A stretch of DNA of 64,000 bases from Lepisosteus oculatus. Taxonomy: Eukaryota > Chordata > Actinopteri > Semionotiformes > Lepisosteidae. This document shows, one piece after another, positions 60,501-64,000 of this stretch (positions within the stretch are counted from its first letter, which is position 1; each line of letters begins with the position of its first letter). Below the pieces are notes generated by a model. It saw only the letters and a list, made by a program, of their open reading frames with translations. It was not told where the DNA came from and ran no database searches. The stretch is from positions 8,317,284 to 8,381,283 of the forward strand of contig NC_090712.1 of the NCBI RefSeq assembly GCF_040954835.1, in the 5' to 3' direction. A program made the position numbers and the translations under genes.

Positions 60501-63500
60501 TACTGTATGTACTGTATACCATTGAGGCCAGTTGCTTGTCGAAATAATTTCAGATTTGTCTCTGCAGTTTAAATTTGATTAAAATTCTTAAGTAAACATT
60601 TCTGGCTGGAAATTAGAACTGTTTTTCCTAATTAATTTTAAATCATACGCATATGAGTAAGTACTTCTTAAAGGCTATAGCTGGGCTTTATTATCTTCTG
60701 CTGGAACAGAAGCATGGTACAGTAGTTACAGATTCTGAAGGTCAAAATACTTATCACAATATGTAATTCTATCTGTCCACCACTGGATGGTGTTAACACA
60801 AAGGCTAAAAAATATTCCAAATTGTAAATGAAGCAGTTCTGCGAATACCCATGCTTAACAGACTAAGTAAAACACATTAGACGATAAAATGATCAAATGG
60901 TCTTTTTACATACAGAAAATACAGAATGTGGTCTACTTGTATTTTTTCCATCTTGAACTGTATAAAATTGAGCTTTTTCTACAGGTTACCATCAGGTTAT
61001 TTTTACGCTATGCTGCAGTAACTTCATGTTATTCATTTTAATTACTCTAAAATTCACTTTCCAGCTGACAGAGAGCTGGATCTTTTTTGTTTACCGGACA
61101 TAAATACAAAAATATAAGGTCATAATGTACAAGCTGCAAAGAAGTAAAATAGTGAAAAATAACATTTTGCCAGATAGCAGTGGTGTATCTTCTGAAAACA
61201 CCTGCAGAAAGAAAACAAATTGCAAATAAAGCACACAGATTTGCACTTTATAATTCTGCAGTGTGATACAGAGTTGCTGTAAGGTTCTCTATATCAATTT
61301 GGTATGTTTTTTTAAATCCTTTATTCTACAAAAAAAAATTGCTGTATTCTAGAGTGTCAACATGGAGAGCCATTATACTAAGTATAGTATTATACTGGAG
61401 CATTTCTGAGTAATGTACTGTATCTCGGTTAATAATAAGTATCACATTTCCATTAGGGATTTGAGCAGACAAGTCTGGCATCTAAGGCCTTAACCACTGT
61501 TCCAGCCTGCTGCTGCCTGTGGAATTTGTAATAAACTCTTATTCACAAACCCCTATTATGAAGACCATTGTACCGTGGGGTTTCTTACTCTACGAACCCT
61601 TCTGTTTTTTTTCTACTACATGCTTACAATTTCATATGATCTAAGCATTAGTTTCACCTCCCAAAAATCAGTTGACCAATAGTGGCTTCTGGAACACAAT
61701 ACTATTCAGGAAGATCATTGTTCAGATATTTATAATTCTTCTTTATAGTTTGCAACCTAAACAACTGCAGTTGAATGTATATGTTTTCCACATTAACTAT
61801 GGAAGTATTTATTTGTTTTTTTTTTCCATCGATGCTACACAACTCACAACATTTACAGTACGATAAGTTCTATCCTCTTTTTGTATTCTACGTTAACATT
61901 GTTTGGTGCACATAAATTATCCCAGCTGTCCTGTAAAAGGCCTGGTCCAGTCAGTCAACTTTTCTTTATTAAAACGTATTAACACTGTGATAGGTCTATC
62001 CAAATCCCAAAACACAAAGCTCTGCAGGTGAAAAACTACACTTTAGTCACTTAGTTTAACCTACATATACTGTATACAGCCAATGTACATTTGGTTTGCT
62101 CACAGGAGCAGAACTGCACCGTGTATAATGAAAATCACTGAAAAGAAAATGGCCAGAGGAGAATGCTGTACTCAGTTGCCATGGTTACATACCTCAGCCT
62201 GCAGCCTCTGTTTTTGGGCCTGTAGCTGGTAGAGGGCACTCTTGTACTCTTCTAACTGGCTATGCAAAGCAGGCACTCTTCTCTGTGCCAATAGCTTCTC
62301 CTGCTGCTGCCGTGCCAAGGAAACAGAAATGGTCAAAAATCCAACACCACCTGCACTATATACTGTAGGCAGACCAACACTCTGAATAAGAACATTAAAC
62401 TGCTGTATAGGGATAAACATATGTTGGTACTATTAAGTGTATGCTACTGTATGCAGGGAGTATAAAACTTGCAATGTAGAAAATAAAAGCTGTATAGGAA
62501 AACCACAATGCTGTATAGGGAGACTATTTGTAAGAGACAAAATAGTATATATGGCAAACAAAATGCTGTACAAGGAGAATAAACATTGGTGCAATATTAG
62601 GGGTGTGCTGTGTTGAGAGTGGTACATTAAAAATAATTTTTATAGTTTACTTTGTCTGACACCTAACATTAATCTACTGAATCACCACACCAATGTAATG
62701 ACGTTGTTTTATTGAAAAAGGAAAGATTTATTTTTACCTCAGAGGTTCCAACTGACACACTTGGCACACGAGGGGTAGTTTGGATGATTTGATGAAGGAT
62801 GTTGACATATGTTTGAATTTCTTCAAGGTTCTGTAAGGCCAAGCCGACACAAAAAATTACACATTTATATACTCCATGATGAATTCTTCTCTCATGTCTT
62901 CTATATTGGACTGTTGAGACAAGGTCACTGTAGGTGCCGGTATCTTATTGTATGTGAAACAAATCTAAATGTCTTAATTTCTGCTCAGTGTAATGTTAGC
63001 CAAAGTAGTATAACATTACATTTATTTAGTATTTTCTGTCTAAATTCCATTTCAGCAAGACTGTCAAAGATTTAACAGTAGACTTTTAACTGAGTGTTCC
63101 CTTTTTTATATTTCAGCTCATTTAATATATATACTGTATATAAATTGTTAATTTTATGAAAGGAAACAATATTAAAGTAATGATGGATAGAGCAAGCTCC
63201 ATACAGTTGATTCTCTCATATTAAACCTTAAATAGAGAACATGTGTTTGCAGACAATTAATAGAAGAGCAAATTCCTTAATTGTGATATACCATGTGCAT
63301 CTTGTAAACTATTAAAATACAATGTGTTAAAAAGAGCAGATCAGCCACTTAAATGTAGGTGTCAAAAATATATTCTCACAATTCCAGCATTTGTACTAGT
63401 CCTACCAAACTGAATATGAGTAAAGTGCAAAAGAAAGCAGCATAATTCTTAGTAATTTATATAAATAATTTGTAAGCCTTATATTATGAATTAAGCATTC

Positions 63501-63806
63501 AGGAAGGGTTTAAGATTTATTAGCACAAAACATGATAATAATAACAAATCACCACTAGTTTGATAGCACATCATGTTAATTGATATGAAATTACAGTTGA
63601 ATTCTCTCTCTAGAATACTTAAGCAGTTATTGAAATAATTCATTCCTTAATGGAAAATTACATTTTACATAAGTAAATGGCACACAATTTAATTATCATT
63701 GACATCCTACCTTTTTGTGCCTATCTTTAGTGGCATTTACATCATCCTGCAGAAACTGGGACTGAATCTGAAGCTCCAGGTTCCTTAATAAAGCATCATC
63801 AGCCTC
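56599..63806 (-). CDS. BFSP1: Filensin (beaded filament structural protein 1), partial, exons 3-8
   Basis: Lens-specific intermediate-filament-family protein that pairs with phakinin (BFSP2) in beaded filaments of lens fibre cells. CDS on the - strand: 63711-63806, 62738-62830, 62193-62306, 59010-59230, 58178-58269, 56599-57563 (listed 5' to 3'). All junctions are GT/AG and in frame, giving 526 residues. The rod start (exons 1 and 2) lies beyond the right edge. Seen: coiled-coil rod with [20 protein letters not shown] and the filensin-specific rod end [20 protein letters not shown]; then a long tail with [17 protein letters not shown] and [11 protein letters not shown]. These match human filensin. 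Exon lengths of 96 and 221 nt equal exons 3 and 6 of type III intermediate-filament genes. Confidence 0.95.
58178..58269 (-). CDS. BFSP1: BFSP1 exon 7
   Basis: 92 nt. Acceptor CCCTGACAG, donor GTAAGA. Encodes [20 protein letters not shown] through RRGK, linking the rod end to the tail (human LTSAFIETPIPLFTQS). Both split codons fit the neighbours. It is short and has no start codon, so it is easily missed. Confidence 0.92.
59010..59230 (-). CDS. BFSP1: BFSP1 exon 6 (end of coil 2)
   Basis: 221 nt, the canonical length of exon 6 in type III intermediate-filament genes. Acceptor TTTTTCAG, donor GTACAG. Encodes [40 protein letters not shown] and the helix-termination segment [14 protein letters not shown], the filensin form of the TYRKLLEGEE motif. 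Confidence 0.96.
59700..60260 (+). repeat. CR1/L2-like LINE reverse-transcriptase relic
   Basis: A + frame reads [20 protein letters not shown] then TDF where active elements have the ADD of the catalytic FADD box, so the active site is lost. About 350 bp further on, ACTAGTAAGGCCTCATTT and GTACAATTTTTATCACCACA match the 'RP.LEYC.Q.WSP' coding region also seen at 42575-42845. Many frame breaks. Confidence 0.65.
61455..61512 (-). repeat. tRNA-derived SINE head
   Basis: On the - strand: GGAACAGTGGTTAAGGCCTT (A-box region) followed about 20 nt later by CTGCTCAAATCCC (B box). This is the two-box layout of a tRNA-derived polymerase III promoter. No tRNA cloverleaf folds, so it is a SINE head rather than a tRNA gene. 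Confidence 0.6.
62193..62306 (-). CDS. BFSP1: BFSP1 exon 5 (coil 2)
   Basis: 114 nt, phase 0 at both ends. Acceptor GGCACGGCAG (an alternative CAG three bases in would drop one Gln), donor GTATGT. Encodes [20 protein letters not shown] and [18 protein letters not shown], heptad-patterned coiled coil. The corresponding type III exon is 126 nt. Confidence 0.92.
62738..62830 (-). CDS. BFSP1: BFSP1 exon 4 (coil 2)
   Basis: 93 nt, phase 0. Acceptor GCCTTACAG, donor GTAAAA. Encodes [20 protein letters not shown] then [11 protein letters not shown], matching the [18 protein letters not shown] block of human filensin. The equivalent exon in type III genes is 162 nt. Confidence 0.94.
63711..63806 (-). 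CDS. BFSP1: BFSP1 exon 3 (coil 1B)
   Basis: 96 nt, exactly the length of exon 3 in type III intermediate-filament genes. Acceptor CTCATTCCAG, donor GTAGGA. Encodes [20 protein letters not shown] then [12 protein letters not shown], a coil 1B segment of the kind 'EAE..L..LR.DVD.A'. The sequence from 63807 to 64000 looks intronic, and I do not see the expected 61-nt exon 2 in it. Confidence 0.93.
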
Positions 63807-64000
63807 CTGGAATGAGAAGAAACCTCTATATACTGTATTTTTAAATGAAACAGGCTAAATATCCCAATGAATTTTAGAAGGCAAATAATGGAGTCGTCAA
63901 AGGTAAATTTTCCATATTGTTTTGTATGAAATACAGGATAGTGCATTGAGTGAACCTTATTAATTTGGAGACGATTATACTACATCTCACAAAGTGCTTC

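Larger units (their letters stand above)
59231..62192 (-). other. BFSP1: BFSP1 intron 5, with LINE and SINE relics
   Basis: About 3 kb. Carries a degraded LINE segment on the + strand (59700-60260) and a tRNA-type SINE head on the - strand (61455-61512). The rest is AT-rich with nothing recognised. Confidence 0.8.

Noticed and set aside
61455..61512. Possible tRNA gene
   Set aside because: A and B boxes are present but the arms do not form a cloverleaf; kept only as a SINE head.
1..64000. CRISPR arrays, operons, bacterial or viral genes
   Set aside because: Spliced vertebrate genes and eukaryotic repeats throughout; no prokaryotic features.

Overview
This is a 64 kb piece of a vertebrate nuclear genome, most likely a ray-finned fish and possibly a non-teleost lineage such as gar or bowfin (an inference from repeat content and close protein similarity to tetrapod orthologues, not proven). 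It is AT-rich, intron-rich and gene-poor. Two protein-coding genes are firmly supported, in convergent orientation.

Gene 1 is PCSK2 (prohormone convertase 2). It lies on the + strand as 12 coding exons from 8091 to 53971. All splice junctions keep frame and give a complete 641-residue preproprotein with the Asp170/His211/Ser387 triad and the PC2-specific oxyanion-hole aspartate (Asp313). Gene 2 is BFSP1 (filensin, a lens beaded-filament protein). It lies on the - strand from the right edge down to a stop at 56599-56601. Exons 3 to 8 are present, and exons 1 and 2 lie beyond the window. The two stop codons are about 2.6 kb apart. The same PCSK2-BFSP1 tail-to-tail pair is found on human 20p12.1, so this is a conserved vertebrate linkage.

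Layout: 1-7650 is upstream AT-rich DNA with one candidate terminal exon of an unknown + strand gene (2950-3239). 7650-8090 is the relatively CpG-richer PCSK2 5' region. 8091-53971 is PCSK2, whose introns (0.4 to 9.7 kb) hold most of the mobile-element relics. 53972-56598 is the convergent intergenic/3'UTR interval. 56599-64000 is BFSP1.

Mobile elements in the introns include: a complete non-autonomous LTR element (37472-39078) with 5-bp target duplications, a polypurine tract and an internal ~120-bp tandem array; a solo LTR (51292-51766) with its own 5-bp duplication; a SINE with a 5S-rRNA-derived head (about 34390-34830, - strand) and a headless relative; tRNA-derived SINE heads; and decayed CR1/L2-like LINE reverse-transcriptase fragments in both orientations. 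The short word TACTGTA/TACAGTA is strikingly over-represented throughout.

The two genes do not work in one pathway. PC2 matures neuropeptides and hormones in dense-core granules, and filensin builds lens-fibre beaded filaments. I found no previously undescribed multi-gene system. The most noteworthy items are the non-autonomous LTR element, the 5S-derived SINE and the unassigned terminal exon.
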